From assembly GCF_900103445.1 (NCBI RefSeq), contig NZ_FNHS01000001.1:477371-541370 (forward strand): a DNA stretch of 64,000 nt, read 5' to 3'. Position 1 is the stretch's first letter. Each line of letters opens with the position of its first letter. Shown here piece by piece: positions 42,937-52,984 of the stretch. The notes below the pieces were generated by a model. The model searched no databases. It saw only the letters and a list, made by a program, of their open reading frames with translations, and had not been told where the DNA came from. This stretch comes from Methylobacterium phyllostachyos. Lineage in GTDB: Bacteria; Pseudomonadota; Alphaproteobacteria; Rhizobiales; Beijerinckiaceae. The position numbers and the translations under genes were made by a program.

Positions 42937-43738
42937 GCGACGAAGCCGTCCCCGACCTGCGCGGCTACGAAGACACCGACCTCGGCGTCGAGATCCCGGC
43001 GCTCAACCGCGGTGAGGCCTGGCTCGTCAGCGAGTGCGCCGGGCTCCAGTTCTACGCGTACGGCCGCCGCGACGACCTGACGGGGGAGCGCATCATGCCC
43101 CGGCTCGGGGACCGTCTCCACCTCGTGCGTGTCCCCGACAACCAGCACGACGCGAACGCCGTCGAGGTCTGGTGGAGGAACGCCCACCAGATCGGGCACC
43201 TGCCGCGCAACGCCGCCGGCGATGTCGCCCCGCTGCTCGATGCCGGCGCGGCCGCCCGGGCGTACGTCATCGGCGAGGGTGACGGCGAGGCGTGGTCGCT
43301 CAGGCTCATTGTTGTCGGCCCGGCCGCGGAACCGCTCTACGCCGCGCACATCGAACGGGTCGCCTACCGCGCTACCCTGCCGGTTCGGAACGAGAAGCGG
43401 GAGCGGCGCCTGCGTCGGCGGGCCGAACGGTTCGCGGACCAACTCCAGGCCAGGAGAGTGGCGCGCGTCGCCCAGGCGGTCGAGACGTTGCTGGCCGTGC
43501 CGTTCGAGCCTGATCTTCCGGACGTCGGCACCGAGGTAGACGTCGACCACGTAGCCCGGCTGCTGGCCTGTTCGCGGTCGACGGTCGCCCGCCTCGCGAA
43601 ACGGGTCGGCATCGTGGTCGGCCGCTACACCTGGCGGGTGCCGCTGACACGCGAGTTCGACGCGGAGATCCGCGCTTGGTGTCGGGCACCTCGGAGCAGG
43701 CTCGACCCCGATTCCGTTCGCGCCCCCCGAATTGGTTG
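42933..43738 (+). CDS. HIRAN-domain protein, 3' end split by an IS
   Basis: Residues 30-110 match the HIRAN domain: GLQFYAYGRRDDLTG, LHLVRVPDNQHDANAVEVWW and HQIGHLPRNAAGDVAPLLDAG. HIRAN domains bind DNA 3' ends and occur in Rad5-like and phage proteins. A helix-turn-helix-like segment (DVDHVARLLACSRSTVARLAKRVGIVVG) follows near residue 205. The IS at 43739 cuts the gene after RAPRIG; without the IS the frame would end CEVSHAWD at 45085, 276 residues in all. So only the last few residues change. Confidence 0.82.
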
Positions 43739-43777
43739 TGAATCGCCCCGGGTTTTCCGGAGGCCGTTTGGTTTGGC

Positions 43778-45006
<1,229 letters not shown>

Positions 45007-45071
45007 GGCTCCAGTCTCTCAAGAGTTGGAGCCTCCGAAAATCCCGGGGCGATTCAGTTGCGAGGTCAGCC

Positions 45072-45335
45072 ATGCCTGGGACTAGACCTCGGCAGCCGCG
45101 CCCGCCCGCGACGCACGTAATTGTCGACCGGCGAACATGGACCGTCGTCAGCCGCCACCCGTCGCTCGCCGAAGCCAGGGACGCATGGCGACGCCGAGCC
45201 TTCCCAACCAAGGGCATGGTCAAGGGTACGCTGCGCCCTTGGGCGTCCCATCACCTCATTCGGACGGTCGCCGCCGCCGAGAATGCCGCGAACCGCTCGG
45301 CCATCGAAGCCGCAAAGAGGGAACACCGCGCATGA
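45072..45335 (+). CDS. Hypothetical phage protein, 87 aa
   Basis: The ATG at 45072 lies in the original 3' end of the HIRAN gene, so the two genes overlapped before the IS entered; now it is separated from the operon promoter by the IS. Basic protein (THVIVDRRTWTVVSRHPSLA). No family recognised. Confidence 0.55.
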   Translation: MPGTRPRQPRPPATHVIVDRRTWTVVSRHPSLAEARDAWRRRAFPTKGMVKGTLRPWASHHLIRTVAAAENAANRSAIEAAKREHRA

Positions 45336-45832
45336 CGACCGCCTCCACGCCCCGCCTGCCCCCGGTCGCCCGGGGAGCCTGCCGCGCCATCCACGCCGCC
45401 CCGCCCGCTCTGCCGGAATCCCCGCCCGTCCCGCCGGCGGACGCCCCGGTCGAGGAGGTCCTGGCTAATCAGGCCGTGGCCCTCGTCAAGGCGGTGGAGG
45501 AGACCGAACCCGTGCTGATGAAGGCTGCCCGGGATGCGGCGCGGCTTCGCGCGCAGGAGGAGGCCGTCGCCGGCGCGAGCGAGACATACAACCGGCCGAG
45601 AACGCTGACGCACTTGGGCTACGGGCCCGAGCCGACGAGCCTCGATGAGCGTGCCCACGTCGCCAGGTGCCGTGCGGCGGGATTCTCTGGGGCGGCCGCG
45701 CGGCTGCGCCCGTTCCTCGGAATGGACCACCCCCGCGCAGGCGAGGCCCGCGACCTGCACGACAAACTGGTCGCCGCCGAGGCGGAGTGGAAGGCCAGGG
45801 CCGAACGGGAGCGCCACCCCTCGCGCGGGTGA
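45332..45832 (+). CDS. Hypothetical phage protein, 166 aa
   Basis: ATGA overlap with the preceding gene. Pro/Ala-rich N-terminus, helical middle (VALVKAVEETEPVLMKAARDAARLRAQEEAV), C-terminal helix rich in Glu/Arg. No family recognised. Confidence 0.6.
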   Translation: MTTASTPRLPPVARGACRAIHAAPPALPESPPVPPADAPVEEVLANQAVALVKAVEETEPVLMKAARDAARLRAQEEAVAGASETYNRPRTLTHLGYGPEPTSLDERAHVARCRAAGFSGAAARLRPFLGMDHPRAGEARDLHDKLVAAEAEWKARAERERHPSRG

Positions 45833-45947
45833 GCGCCTCGTTGCTGTGGACGATTAACCAGCCTGTTAACCTTCGACCATCTCTCGACTCCAGCCGCGAC
45901 GACCGCTTCGGCAGGGTCTTCTCGACGGCCGCACGGGCGGCCCGAAG

Positions 45948-46415
45948 ATGAGGACCGAGATGACGAGGCGAAATTCGAAGCATCGGGAGCGCGAGATCAC
46001 GGCCGAGCAGGTCCAAGACCTCATCGACATGGCACAAAAGAATAGTGCCAGCATGCTCGCCGCGGACGAGATCAACCAAGCGTACATGCTAGTGGCCATC
46101 TTCAACGCCGCTGACCGCGTCTATGGCCTATGGCCGGACTCATCCAAGCCCAGCGGATACGCGTACAGCATCATGAAGGGCGAGCCCGGTAGCGCCGCCA
46201 TGCGGCGGGTCGCAGGGAATCCGGACATGCTCGTCGCCGGTGTTTTCCAGCAGGACGAAAACCACGTCGACCTGACGCGCCAGCTGTACAAGATGCTCGA
46301 TGGCTGTGGCGTCAATGATGAGGCGTACAGGCTGGCATGGAGCATGTGGCTCGGAACCGTCCCCGCGAACATCGAGGCGACCAAGGCCCGCGTGCGGGCC
46401 GACATTTTCGGCTGA
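45948..46415 (+). CDS. Hypothetical protein, 155 aa
   Basis: Soluble mixed protein (EQVQDLIDMAQKNSASMLAADE, SGYAYSIMKGEPGSAAMRRV). Composition is less GC-biased than the neighbours, which may point to separate acquisition. Closed by a terminator hairpin at 46446. No family recognised. Confidence 0.6.
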   Translation: MRTEMTRRNSKHREREITAEQVQDLIDMAQKNSASMLAADEINQAYMLVAIFNAADRVYGLWPDSSKPSGYAYSIMKGEPGSAAMRRVAGNPDMLVAGVFQQDENHVDLTRQLYKMLDGCGVNDEAYRLAWSMWLGTVPANIEATKARVRADIFG

Positions 46416-46445
46416 CATCATGTGCTAACGACATGATGAGCGAGT

Positions 46446-46467
46446 GCCCCGGCGGAGATGCCGGGGC
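46446..46467 (+). terminator. Terminator after the 45948-46415 gene
   Basis: GCCCCGGC/GCCGGGGC with a 6-nt loop followed by CTTTCGCGTT, 30 bp after the stop; between convergent genes. Confidence 0.65.
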
Positions 46468-46476
46468 CTTTCGCGT

Positions 46477-46761
46477 TCAAGTGACGTGCTCGCAGACGAC
46501 CGCGTTGAGCGTCGCCCCCGGCGGGCAGTCCCCGGCGACGGTCCGCCGGTACGGCCCCCATTGCCCGCATCCCCTGCAGCGGTAGCTGTCGAGCACCGCC
46601 GGGGTCGGCCAATGCCGCAGGCGGCTTGGGTCCTCTAGCCGCCACAGGTTGTGCCTCTCGATGTGCGCCTCGGCGTCCGCCTTCGAGACGGCATAGGACA
46701 CCCACCCGCACCTGATGCACGTGACGCAGTCGGCTGGGATCTCCTGCTCACCCCTCGGCAT
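46477..46761 (-). CDS. Zinc-ribbon-like small protein, 94 aa
   Basis: Two Cys pairs (CVTCIRCGW near residue 12, CRGCGQWG near residue 62) and further His/Cys suggest a zinc-binding fold. Its start overlaps the phosphoesterase stop by 14 bp, so both are probably co-translated. Function unknown. Confidence 0.62.
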   Translation of the reverse strand: MPRGEQEIPADCVTCIRCGWVSYAVSKADAEAHIERHNLWRLEDPSRLRHWPTPAVLDSYRCRGCGQWGPYRRTVAGDCPPGATLNAVVCEHVT

Positions 46762-47308
46762 CGTCGTCCTCCCCTTGCTGCCCGAGCCGCCGCTCCTCGG
46801 GAATTTCCGGCGTCGCAGCGAGGCGCTCCCGAATTTGGCCGAGCGTCACCGGGGCGTACGACCACCGGTCCACGCCTACGTCGCAGGACTGGCTGGTGTC
46901 CGGCAGGGAGCCGTGGGTGTGCCCGAAAAAATGGACGCTCTCCCGCCACGCGCCCGGCCACGCCCTCATGGGGTAATGGCACATGACGATGCGCTGGCCC
47001 TCGATGCGGCGGCTGACGAGGTCGTGCTGCTCGTGCCACGGCAGGTCCGTGACCCGCTTCCGGTCGTGGTTACCACGGACGAGGATCTTGCGGCCGCGCA
47101 GCCGGCGGAACAGGGAGGCGCACCGCTCCGGGCTTGCCCCGAGGGCGAAGTCGCCGAGGTGCCAGACCTCGTCGCGCGGACCGACGACGCTGTTCCACGC
47201 GGCCACGAGGGCCTCGTCGTGCTCCTGAATGGAGGCGAAGGGGCGGCCGCTCATCCGCAGGACGGACGCGTGGCCGAAGTGCGAATCGGCAGTGAAGTAG
47301 GTCGTCAT
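46748..47308 (-). CDS. Calcineurin-like metallophosphoesterase
   Basis: 186 residues with all family motifs: TADSHFGH (Asp-x-His), HLGDFALG, RGNHDRKR, CHYPM and FGHTHGSLP. A short cytoplasmic member, as often seen in phages. The substrate (phosphoester, nucleotide or nucleic acid end) is unknown. Confidence 0.9.
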   Translation of the reverse strand: MTTYFTADSHFGHASVLRMSGRPFASIQEHDEALVAAWNSVVGPRDEVWHLGDFALGASPERCASLFRRLRGRKILVRGNHDRKRVTDLPWHEQHDLVSRRIEGQRIVMCHYPMRAWPGAWRESVHFFGHTHGSLPDTSQSCDVGVDRWSYAPVTLGQIRERLAATPEIPEERRLGQQGEDDDAEG

Positions 47309-47602
47309 AGGGGCAGCCTCCGTGAGGGGGGGCTGCCGCGCGCGGTCACGCCCCCGGGGGTGTCGTTCGGTTCGAGCGGGGGAGCGCTATTCGTTTCACG
47401 TCGGCCTCGATGGCTTGTGAGGGTGCGATGATCGCGGCGCGGACTCAGCCGGTCAACGGCGGCCGAGGGGTTATCCCTGGGCCTCACGCCGGAGTTGAAC
47501 ATAAGGGGCGGCGGGACGGCCGAGTGCCGTTATGTTCTGCGCATAAGGGGCCCCAAAGCGGCATAACCTGAACGTAGCGGCTGCCGCGCATCCGGCAGGC
47601 CC

Positions 47603-47860
47603 TTAGGGTGATGGGCGGTCCGGCGGGCGACCAGCGTTGAGGTCCTCGAACATGGCCCGACACCAAGGCACGTACTGGCTCGGCCCGCGCTTCCCCCATG
47701 GTTTCGGGCGCGGGCAGGTTCTGGTGATCCACCGCAACACGGTGTCGAGGTCGGCCCCGGGCCCGAGGCGCGCGGATAGCCGCTCCGTGTGGTAGTCCCC
47801 GCGGCGCCGGGGGCACCAGCAGCACGTCACGCGTACCCGTCGGTAGGGGAAATCGACCAA
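47603..47860 (-). CDS. Hypothetical Cys-rich small protein, 85 aa
   Basis: N-terminal RVTCCWCPRRRGDYH and later CPRPKPWGKRG, PWC give a possible zinc site. No family recognised. The frame could extend upstream but the ATG at 47860 fits best. Confidence 0.45.
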   Translation of the reverse strand: MVDFPYRRVRVTCCWCPRRRGDYHTERLSARLGPGADLDTVLRWITRTCPRPKPWGKRGPSQYVPWCRAMFEDLNAGRPPDRPSP

Positions 47861-47943
47861 GCCGCGAGGTTCTCACATCCCGTTCTATGCCCCGTTGAAC
47901 CCGTCCTCGTGTTCCCTATCTGTTCTAAAGAACGGAGGGGTCA

Positions 47944-48144
47944 ATGCTCAGCTTTCAAGACGTCGCCGACGCAGGGTTCGAGGAGCGCGACGCCGTCATG
48001 CGCGCCCTGGCCGAGGACATGCTGGAGGCCTCCGGGCGCTACCGCGGCGGCCGCGGATTCGTCTCGGCCGAGCGGCCGCGAGATCGCGCTAGGGCCCTCG
48101 GCAGGGACCGGCGGGAGCGTCGGCCGCAGCGCCGGGCCTGCTAG
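47944..48144 (+). CDS. Hypothetical small protein, 66 aa
   Basis: GGAGGGG lies just before the ATG. Acidic first half (DVADAGFEERDAVMRALAED) and Arg-rich end (RRERRPQRR). Convergent to and 4 bp overlapping the integrase end. Unknown. Confidence 0.5.
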   Translation: MLSFQDVADAGFEERDAVMRALAEDMLEASGRYRGGRGFVSAERPRDRARALGRDRRERRPQRRAC

Positions 48145-49709
48145 GCCGCCTCCTTCCGCCGCGGAGCCGCCGGCTTGCGCTTCGTCCTAGGCGGTGGTGC
48201 CGGCACCGGGAGCAAGGCTAGCGCGGCCCGCTCGCGCTCGTAGGCGTCCAAGACCGCGGTGACCCACATCTCCATGCCCTCGGCCTTGAGGGCCATTCGC
48301 TGGCCGCGGTCGTAGTGAAGCCGCGTGACTGCTGCGGTCCGTTCCTTCTCGTTTTCGTCCTTGCCCTCCTTGTGGGAGAGGATGGCCGACGCAGCACCGC
48401 CGAGCCGGCGGTCTCCGAGGAATGAGCCAATCGTGCGCCGGGCATCATGCGGCGTCCACGGTTCGATTCCGTGCAGCGCGAGAAGGTTCGCCCGGCCGGG
48501 CTTCGGGTCTCCGTACTGGTCGAGGCCCTCTAGGCGCCAAAGCAACTTGTTGACGGCGCTCTGGTGGGCATGGCCTTCGCCGCGGACGGACGGACACGCC
48601 CATGGTGACGGCTCGTCGAGCTCGGCCCAGAGGCGCTTCAGAACCGCCGTCGCCTGCGGGGGCAGCGGCAAGGCGTGCGGGCGGCTGCCCGACTTGCCTC
48701 CCTTCATCTCGACCCCGGTCCAGTTCGCACTGACCCAGCCCGGCATCCCGTCGAGGGGGTAGAGGCGGTCGTGCCGAAGAATCGACGTCTGGTAAGTCCG
48801 CTGTCCCGTCAGGACGGTGAGCCACAACATCGCCAGGGTGCCGGTCCCGGTCGCATGCTCCGTCTGGCCAAGGGACCGGTGCCGCTCAGCGAGGGCGAGC
48901 GTACGGGCGAGCTCCTCGATCCGGGGGACGTGGTCGCGCTTGCCCGACGCGTAATCGATGCTCCACCGCAGCCACCATTCGTACTCGAACGCGTCGAGGC
49001 CGCTAACACCGGCATTGAACTTCCATGCCCATGACATCGCTTCCTTGCCCTGCTGGACGACGCGGTGAGCGGCCGACGCGGTGTTCGACTTCAGGACGGA
49101 ATTACGGACCCCCTCCAGGTCCTTGATGCGGATGTCGGAGACAAGCCGGTCGCGGATGCGGTCGAACGCCTGGTGACGCAGATAGCTCTCGTACTGCGCC
49201 CGGTAGGTACCCTTCAGCTTAGGAAGCTTGGCGACGAGGAACTCGTCTACGAGGTCGCGCCATAACCAAGGCCCGTGGGCGCGCCGGTCAGCCTCGGTCT
49301 GCGCCGGCGTGTCGTCCACCGCCGCGGCGACCTCGGCGGCCGAGGATTGGTCCCCCGAATCCCCTAGCGATGCCTCGAACGCGGCGACCTGGCGCCGAGG
49401 GTCCCGGCCGCGCTTGAGGCTGATGCGTGCGAGGGTGGCTTGGTCTCGCGCCTGCTCGACGGTGATGCGGCTAGCCTCGCCCAGCCTGACAGTGGCGTGC
49501 TCGGTCTTGAGCATGAACGTCGATGCCGTCGGGGTAATCCGGAGGATGAGGCCGGGCGTCCGGGTGTCTGCGAACTCGATGCCCCGCCCCGGGACGCGTC
49601 CCCGCTCAATCATGTCCTCGCCGCGCTCGACGTGTTCGAGAGCCAGTGACACCCGCTTCCGCGTGTACGCCGCCGGATTCGCCGTGGCCTTCGTCACCGC
49701 CTTCGCCAT
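48141..49709 (-). CDS. Tyrosine recombinase (phage integrase)
   Basis: 522 residues from ATG 49709. The catalytic set is visible: Arg in LTGQRTYQT, Lys in EMKGGKSGSRPHALPL, HDARR (His-x-x-Arg) and Tyr in RLHYDRGQRM. The N-terminal region (FADTRTPGLILRITPTASTFML) is the usual arm-binding type. The gene starts 160 bp from the tRNA-Gly fragment and points away from it, the normal integrase-att arrangement. Confidence 0.93.
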   Translation of the reverse strand: MAKAVTKATANPAAYTRKRVSLALEHVERGEDMIERGRVPGRGIEFADTRTPGLILRITPTASTFMLKTEHATVRLGEASRITVEQARDQATLARISLKRGRDPRRQVAAFEASLGDSGDQSSAAEVAAAVDDTPAQTEADRRAHGPWLWRDLVDEFLVAKLPKLKGTYRAQYESYLRHQAFDRIRDRLVSDIRIKDLEGVRNSVLKSNTASAAHRVVQQGKEAMSWAWKFNAGVSGLDAFEYEWWLRWSIDYASGKRDHVPRIEELARTLALAERHRSLGQTEHATGTGTLAMLWLTVLTGQRTYQTSILRHDRLYPLDGMPGWVSANWTGVEMKGGKSGSRPHALPLPPQATAVLKRLWAELDEPSPWACPSVRGEGHAHQSAVNKLLWRLEGLDQYGDPKPGRANLLALHGIEPWTPHDARRTIGSFLGDRRLGGAASAILSHKEGKDENEKERTAAVTRLHYDRGQRMALKAEGMEMWVTAVLDAYERERAALALLPVPAPPPRTKRKPAAPRRKEAA

Positions 49710-49871
49710 GCCTCGCCTCGGCCTGTTCCGCGTGATACCAGCCAATACCAGCCGCACCGGGAAACCGGGCGCAACGGGGCATCCTACGCACGAACGCGGA
49801 TTTCCGCTGTATTCTCAGTGGGCTGTTTAATGGGTCGTGGTGGCTTTAGCGGCTGAAATTCAGTCGGGGAA

Positions 49872-49920
49872 CCAGCCTTCCAAGCTGAATACGAGGGTTC
49901 GATTCCCTTCACCCGCTCCA
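49872..49920 (+). other. Attachment site: 3' fragment of tRNA-Gly (UCC)
   Basis: The sequence from CCAGCCTTCCAAGCTG to CACCCGCTCCA equals the anticodon arm (TTCCAAG, anticodon UCC), variable loop, T arm (GGGTTCGATTCCC) and acceptor end with CCA of tRNA-Gly. The 5' half is absent: upstream DNA cannot pair with the acceptor arm. This is the footprint left at the far end of an element integrated into a tRNA gene. The intact gene is not in the window. Confidence 0.88.
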
Positions 49921-49976
49921 TCCCGCGCCGCCGATTGCCGCGGTGCGGCAGACGTGTTCCGGATCAGGCAGGCGTC

Positions 49977-50264
49977 ATGAAGGTATCGGCCGACCTGTGC
50001 ATCGTGCCGATGGGAGTCGGCCCCTCGGTCTCGCCCTACGTGCGAGAGATCAAGGCGATCATCGAGGCGAGCGGACTCACCGCCACGATGCATCCCAACG
50101 GTACTAACATCGAGGCCGAGCTGTCCGAGATCTGCGCCCTGGCCGAACGCTGCGAGGCGCGGCTCGCCGAACTCGGTGTCCAGCGCACGTTCTTTACGCT
50201 GATCTTCTCGACCCGCCGGGACAAGGATCAGTCCATGGCCGACAAGCTCACGGCCGTCTCCTGA
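49977..50264 (+). CDS. MTH1187/YqgV-family (thiamine-binding-like) protein
   Basis: 95 residues: ADLCIVPMGVGPSVSPYVREI, SGLTATMHPNGTNIEAELSEI and a basic end. This is the UPF0045 family pattern, small tetrameric ferredoxin-like proteins that bind thiamine or similar. First chromosomal gene after the attachment site. Confidence 0.85.
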   Translation: MKVSADLCIVPMGVGPSVSPYVREIKAIIEASGLTATMHPNGTNIEAELSEICALAERCEARLAELGVQRTFFTLIFSTRRDKDQSMADKLTAVS

Positions 50265-50320
50265 CGCGGCCCCGCGCGGCGTGACACCGCGCCCGCGCGG
50301 CTCCGGATGTCTCACCCGTG

Positions 50321-50447
50321 TCAGGCGCAGCCGGCATGCTCACAGCCGGGGTGATCCTTGTGGCCCTCCGCGTACGCGTCGCAGCAGGATGACGCAGACG
50401 TAGTCCTGGCAGGCGCACTTCACCATCTCGACATCGACGCCGGCCAT
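50321..50447 (-). pseudogene. Broken bacterial metallothionein gene
   Basis: From ATG 50447 the minus strand reads VEMVKCACQDYVCVI, a bacterial metallothionein start. In the next frame the sequence continues CDAYAEGHKDHPGCEHAGCA to a stop at 50321, the metallothionein C-terminus with its His/Cys pattern. The middle (about 15 residues) is missing and the frame is shifted. So a zinc/cadmium-binding metallothionein was lost by a short deletion. Confidence 0.78.
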
Positions 50448-50603
50448 AGCCTCTTCCCCGCTCGATACGTGCACGAATCGACGTTGGATGTGCCGCGCCG
50501 CGAACGGAAGCCGGCCGGCGCCGCAGTGACGCGCCCGCGATCCCGATCCCTTCCTCGCGCGTTCACCCTGTCCGGTCACTGGGGTGCCGGGTGGGAGGAC
50601 GGC

Positions 50604-52922
50604 ATGGCCGAGCAGGAGAACGGTGAGATTCGGATCGAGCCTTACGATGGCCCGGCCGGCGGCTGGGGCTCCGCGCGCTCCCTGGTCGAGATCCTCACCC
50701 GCGAGGGCGTGCCGGTCACCGGGTCGGCGATGCTGCTGAAGCAGAACAAGCCGGACGGATACATGTGCACGTCCTGCGCCTGGGCGAAGCCGGCCAAGCC
50801 GCTGGCCTTCGAGTATTGCGAGAACGGCGCCAAGGCGACCGCCTGGGAGCAGACGCGGCGCCGCGCCACCCCGGATTTCTTCGCCGCTCACACCGTCACC
50901 GAACTCCGCGGCTGGAGCGATTACGCCCTGGAGGAGCAGGGCCGCCTCACCCATCCCCTGCGCTACGATCCCGAGACCGACCGCTACCGCGTGGTCTCCT
51001 GGGGCGAGGCGATGGCCGAGATCGGCCGGGAGCTGAAGGCCCTGCGCGAGGCCGATCCGAAATCGGTGGTGTTCTACGCCTCCGGCCGGGCCTCGTTGGA
51101 GACCAGCTACATGTGGGCGCTGCTGGCCCGGCTCTACGGCAACAACAACCTGCCGGATTCCTCTAACATGTGCCACGAGCCGACCTCGGTGGCGCTGCCG
51201 CAATCGATCGGCGCACCGGTGGGCACGGTCCTGCTGGAGGATTTCGAGACCACCGACCTGATCTTCTTCTTCGGCCAGAATGTCGGCTCGAATGCACCAC
51301 GGATGCTGCACCCGCTGCAGGAGGCCCGGCGTCGGGGGGCGCAGATCATCACCTTCAACCCGCTCCGCGAGCGGGGCCTGGAGCGCTTCACCGATCCACA
51401 ATCACCGGTGGAGATGCTGACGCGATCCTCGACCAAGATCTCGACCCAGTACCATCAGGTGAAGGCCGGCGGCGACCTCTCCGCACTCACCGGCCTGTGC
51501 AAGGCGCTGCTGACCATGGACCGAGAGGCCGAAGCGGCGGGCCGGCCCCGGGTTCTCGACCATGCCTTCATCGCCGAGCACACCCATGGTTTCGCGGATT
51601 TCGTCCGGTTCTGCGATCGCCAGGACTGGGCGGTGCTGGAACGGCGCTCCGGCCTGACCCGGCGCGCCCTGGAGGCCGCGGCCGAGGTTTACGCCCGGGC
51701 GAAGGCGGTGATCGGCATCTACGGGATGGGCCTGACCCAGCACCGTAAGGGCACCGAGACGGTGCGGATGCTGGTCAACCTGCTGCTCCTGCGCGGCAAT
51801 ATCGGCAAGCCCGGGGCCGGGATCTGCCCGGTACGGGGCCATTCGAACGTGCAGGGCCAGCGCACCGTCGGCATCACCGAGAAGCCGGAGTTGGCACCGC
51901 TCGATCAGTTGAAGGACCTCTACGGGTTCGAGCCGCCGCGGGAGAAGGGGCTCAACACGGTGGAGACCTGCGAGGGCATCCTCGACGGCAGCGTGCAGGC
52001 CTTTATCGGGCTCGGCGGCAATTTCCTGCGGGCGATACCCGATACCGGCCGAATGGAACCCGCCTGGCGGCGGCAGCGCCTGACCGTGCAGATCTCGACC
52101 AAGCTCAACCGCTCACACCTTGTGAACGGGTCAGTCGCCTATATCCTGCCCTGCCTCGGGCGCATCGAGGTCGACCAGCAAGCGAGCGGACCGCAGGCGG
52201 TCTCGATGGAGGATTCCACCGCGCGCTTTCACGGCTCCCGGGGGGTGGCTGAACCGGTCGGGCCGCACCTGCGCTCGGAGCCCTGGATCGTGGCGGAGAT
52301 CGCCAAGGCGACGCTGCCGCCGAACTCCCGGATCGACTGGGATGCATGGGTCGCCGATTACGGCCGCGTGCGCGCCGCCATCGAGGCCACCTACCCGAAG
52401 GTGTTCCACGACCTGAACGGGCGGATGTTCCAGCCCGGCGGCCTCACCAAGCCGCTGGGCGCCCGCGACAGGAAATGGGAGACGGAAACCGGCAAGGCCA
52501 ACTTCGCGGTGCCCGAAGGGCTCGAAGCCGACCCGGATCTGCCGTCTCGCGGACACGACGTGCTCGACCTCATCACCCTCCGGTCGAACGACCAATTCAA
52601 CACCACGGTCTACGGCTACGACGACCGCTTCCGCGGCGTGAAGGGCACCCGTGCCGTCCTGTTCATGAACCGGGCCGATATCGCCCGGCTCGGCCTGAAG
52701 GATGGCGGCGCTGTCGACGTGGCGACTGAGGCGGGCGATGCGGTGGCCCGGCAGGTCGCTGGCCTTCGGGTCGTCGCCTACGACATTCCCGAGGGGAATT
52801 GCGGCGGCTACTATCCCGAGCTGAACGTCCTGCTGCCGCTGTGGCACTACGACGAGCAGTCCAAGACCCCAGCCGCCAAGGCGATCACGGTGCGGGTGAC
52901 CGCCTCGACACGCGCAGCCTGA
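50604..52922 (+). CDS. FdhF/YdeP-type molybdopterin oxidoreductase
   Basis: 772 residues from ATG 50604 (GGGAGGAC ribosome site). N-terminal YMCTSCAWAKP..YCENGAKATAWE is the YdeP-type Cys region; SSNMCHEPTSVAL holds the Cys-His at the formate-dehydrogenase active-site position; GMGLTQHRKGTETVRMLVNLLLLRGNIGKPGAG and VRGHSNVQG follow. A Mo/W-bis-MGD enzyme, cytoplasmic. Methylobacterium carries such a protein as a formate dehydrogenase (Fdh4A); assignment to that role is likely but not proven here. Confidence 0.88.
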   Translation: MAEQENGEIRIEPYDGPAGGWGSARSLVEILTREGVPVTGSAMLLKQNKPDGYMCTSCAWAKPAKPLAFEYCENGAKATAWEQTRRRATPDFFAAHTVTELRGWSDYALEEQGRLTHPLRYDPETDRYRVVSWGEAMAEIGRELKALREADPKSVVFYASGRASLETSYMWALLARLYGNNNLPDSSNMCHEPTSVALPQSIGAPVGTVLLEDFETTDLIFFFGQNVGSNAPRMLHPLQEARRRGAQIITFNPLRERGLERFTDPQSPVEMLTRSSTKISTQYHQVKAGGDLSALTGLCKALLTMDREAEAAGRPRVLDHAFIAEHTHGFADFVRFCDRQDWAVLERRSGLTRRALEAAAEVYARAKAVIGIYGMGLTQHRKGTETVRMLVNLLLLRGNIGKPGAGICPVRGHSNVQGQRTVGITEKPELAPLDQLKDLYGFEPPREKGLNTVETCEGILDGSVQAFIGLGGNFLRAIPDTGRMEPAWRRQRLTVQISTKLNRSHLVNGSVAYILPCLGRIEVDQQASGPQAVSMEDSTARFHGSRGVAEPVGPHLRSEPWIVAEIAKATLPPNSRIDWDAWVADYGRVRAAIEATYPKVFHDLNGRMFQPGGLTKPLGARDRKWETETGKANFAVPEGLEADPDLPSRGHDVLDLITLRSNDQFNTTVYGYDDRFRGVKGTRAVLFMNRADIARLGLKDGGAVDVATEAGDAVARQVAGLRVVAYDIPEGNCGGYYPELNVLLPLWHYDEQSKTPAAKAITVRVTASTRAA

Positions 52923-52984
52923 GAAAGGCGGTCCGAGAGAGAAGGCGTCTGGCGCACGGCCATTCTCTCCGGCAAGGAACCGCC

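Noticed and set aside
49810..49920. Complete tRNA gene
   Set aside because: The 5' acceptor and D arm are missing; only the 3' part of tRNA-Gly is present.
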